This document shows, one piece after another, positions 4,684 to 5,544 of a stretch of DNA of 5,544 bases. The DNA lies in NCBI GenBank assembly GCA_021813225.1, contig JAKALH010000222.1, positions 1-5,544 on the forward strand. Reading direction: 5' to 3'. The position numbers and the translations under genes are program-made. Positions within the stretch are counted from its first letter, which is position 1; each line of letters begins with the position of its first letter. Origin of the DNA: Chloroflexota bacterium (GTDB lineage: Bacteria; Chloroflexota; Anaerolineae; J036; Brachytrichaceae). The notes beneath the pieces were generated by a model. It was not told where the DNA came from and ran no database searches. It saw only the letters and a program-made list of their open reading frames with translations.

Positions 4684-5342
4684 GTATGCTGAAGACCTTT
4701 AGCAGCGCGCACGGCGCGTATCAACTCACTGGCGCGCTGGTGCATGGTCTGCAGGCCATCGGCCTGTTTCACATACTCGCCAATCAATGCGCTGCCCATC
4801 CCGACGCCGACGGCTCCGGCTTTGATAAAGTCGGCGGCGTTGTGCAGGTCAACTCCCCCTGTCGGTACAAATGGAACCTTGTTCAGCGGTCCGCGGATGG
4901 CTTTGAAATACGACAGTTCGGCTGGAAAAATCTTGACCAGAGTAGCGCCAAGCTCCACAGCTGTCATGATCTCAGTCGCCGTGTAGGCGCCGGGTATCAC
5001 GCAGACATCGTGTTCAACGCAGTAGCGTATCACGCCGGGACTCGTGTTAGGTGCAACCACGAAACGTGCGCCAGCATCGATGACCGCTGCGGCGTCCTTT
5101 TCAGTCAGCACCGTCCCTGCCCCCATCAGCACCCTCTCGCCCAGCTCAGAACGAACCTGCTGAATGCCTTCCACGGCTTTTGGCGAGTTCATTGTCACTT
5201 CCATGGCCATCACTCCGGCATCCGCCAGAGTCTGTGCGATTCTGACGAACCAGCCGTCGAAACTGCCACGCAGGATGGCGACGACACCGCTTTGAACGAT
5301 GATGGACTTGACCTGTTCTGCCTTGCTTGACGCATTACCCAT
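4680..5342 (-). CDS. eda: KDPG/KHG aldolase (2-dehydro-3-deoxy-6-phosphogluconate aldolase family)
   Basis: A 220-residue class I aldolase, the usual length for the Eda family, acting in the cytosol. It splits 2-keto-3-deoxy-6-phosphogluconate into pyruvate and glyceraldehyde 3-phosphate (Entner-Doudoroff and uronate routes); many members also act on 4-hydroxy-2-oxoglutarate. The family's (beta/alpha)8-barrel landmarks are all visible: VVAILRG with Arg25, MEVTMNSP with the catalytic Glu48, GAGTV (74-78), VVAPNTSP (95-102), LVKIFPAE with the Schiff-base Lys137, and VPTGGV (159-164) with the phosphate-binding glycines; GAVGVGMGSALI lies near the end. The ATG has no ribosome site, but a promoter ends just before it, so the mRNA may be leaderless. 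No edd or KDG kinase is next to it; neighbours are ffh (divergent) and a tRNA. The exact substrate within the family cannot be told; 2-dehydro-3-deoxy-6-phosphogalactonate aldolase is an alternative. Confidence 0.93.
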   Translation of the reverse strand: MGNASSKAEQVKSIIVQSGVVAILRGSFDGWFVRIAQTLADAGVMAMEVTMNSPKAVEGIQQVRSELGERVLMGAGTVLTEKDAAAVIDAGARFVVAPNTSPGVIRYCVEHDVCVIPGAYTATEIMTAVELGATLVKIFPAELSYFKAIRGPLNKVPFVPTGGVDLHNAADFIKAGAVGVGMGSALIGEYVKQADGLQTMHQRASELIRAVRAAKGLQHT

Positions 5343-5351
5343 AATACATTT

Positions 5352-5380
5352 AAAATACTACGCTTTCACACGTTTGGCAA
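5352..5380 (-). promoter_or_regulatory. Aldolase promoter, implying a leaderless mRNA
   Basis: On the minus strand TTGCCA (5380-5375) and TATTTT (5357-5352) are 17 bp apart, with five and four consensus matches. The start would fall around 5345, only about 3 nt before the ATG at 5342. That fits with the absence of a Shine-Dalgarno sequence there. Confidence 0.5.
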
Positions 5381-5401
5381 ATATCCGGGGCATTTCAAAA
5401 T
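5374..5401 (+). promoter_or_regulatory. Weak candidate promoter for ffh, sharing the -35 region with the aldolase promoter
   Basis: TTGGCA (5374-5379), 16 bp, CAAAAT (5396-5401). The -35 hexamer lies almost exactly opposite the aldolase -35 within the near-palindrome TTTGGCAAA. The transcript would carry a leader of about 30 nt before ffh. Confidence 0.3.
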
Positions 5402-5437
5402 CCTGACACACGGGACTGCACTCTCACTTGAGCACCC

Positions 5438-5544
5438 ATGTTCGAAAATCTGAGTGAAAAACTGCAAGCGGTGTTCGACCGCCTCAACAAGCGCGGCATC
5501 CTGACCGAACAGGATGTCGATGTCGCGCTGCGCGAGGTGCGCCT
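5438..5544 (+). CDS. ffh: Signal recognition particle protein Ffh (N-terminal part only)
   Basis: The first 35 codons of Ffh, cut off by the right edge. Ffh is the GTPase that binds signal peptides on the ribosome together with 4.5S RNA and delivers the complex to FtsY at the membrane. The visible residues begin MFENLSEKLQAVFDRL and continue KRGILTEQDVDVALREVR. This is the classic start of the helical N domain (SRP54_N): 'mFe.Ls..l...f..l...g.lte.dv..alrevr'. The GTPase G domain and the methionine-rich M domain would lie beyond the window. No clear Shine-Dalgarno sequence precedes the ATG; a weak promoter is suggested upstream. FtsY also has an N domain but does not begin with the MFENLS motif at its very N-terminus, so Ffh is preferred. 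Confidence 0.93.
   Translation, partial: MFENLSEKLQAVFDRLNKRGILTEQDVDVALREVR

Noticed and set aside
4686..5330. A long plus-strand open frame opposite the aldolase.
   Set aside because: It is antisense to a gene with all catalytic residues intact, and its translation has no known domain.

Overview
The window looks like chromosomal DNA from a member of the Chloroflexota. The main clue is the solute-binding lipoprotein: its lipid-anchored cysteine is followed by a long Ala/Thr/Pro linker (TPTPIPTEAATATAVPT-type) of the kind common in Anaerolineae and related lineages. The peptide-family transporter is of a type abundant there. This assignment is inference; no rRNA or other marker gene is complete in the window.

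Layout. (1) Positions 1-3489, minus strand: the first three genes of a peptide/oligosaccharide-type ABC importer operon, read right to left. They are a Tat-exported lipoprotein binding protein (3489-1357, GTG start), a DppB/OppB-type permease (1231-248) and the N-terminus of a DppC/OppC-type permease (161-1, cut by the window edge). A long GC-rich stem-loop (1270-1313) lies between the binding protein and the first permease. (2) Positions 3490-4564: a 1,075-bp stretch with no convincing protein gene. Next to the transporter it holds a short leader reading frame behind an unusually perfect Shine-Dalgarno sequence, with two small hairpins just upstream. Further out it holds a set of LacI-family-like operator motifs around TTCAAACGGTTG, two of which overlap possible minus-strand promoters. 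(3) Positions 4565-4637: a minus-strand tRNA with anticodon CAT, most likely elongator tRNA-Met. Its own promoter appears to overlap the stop codon of the next gene. (4) Positions 4680-5342, minus strand: a complete KDPG/KHG aldolase (eda-like), apparently leaderless. (5) Positions 5438 to the right edge, plus strand: the N-terminus of ffh, the signal recognition particle GTPase, divergent from the aldolase.

How the parts fit. The importer binds a peptide or oligosaccharide outside the cell and passes it through the two permeases; its ATPases would be expected beyond the left edge. The aldolase splits 2-keto-3-deoxy-6-phosphogluconate, so a sugar or uronate theme is possible. However, the aldolase and importer are separated by a tRNA and about 1.1 kb, and no shared regulation is proven. 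The most interesting signals are regulatory: the operator-like cluster, the leader ORF, the tRNA promoter overlapping a stop codon, and the leaderless aldolase start. I did not find evidence for a wholly new multi-gene system.
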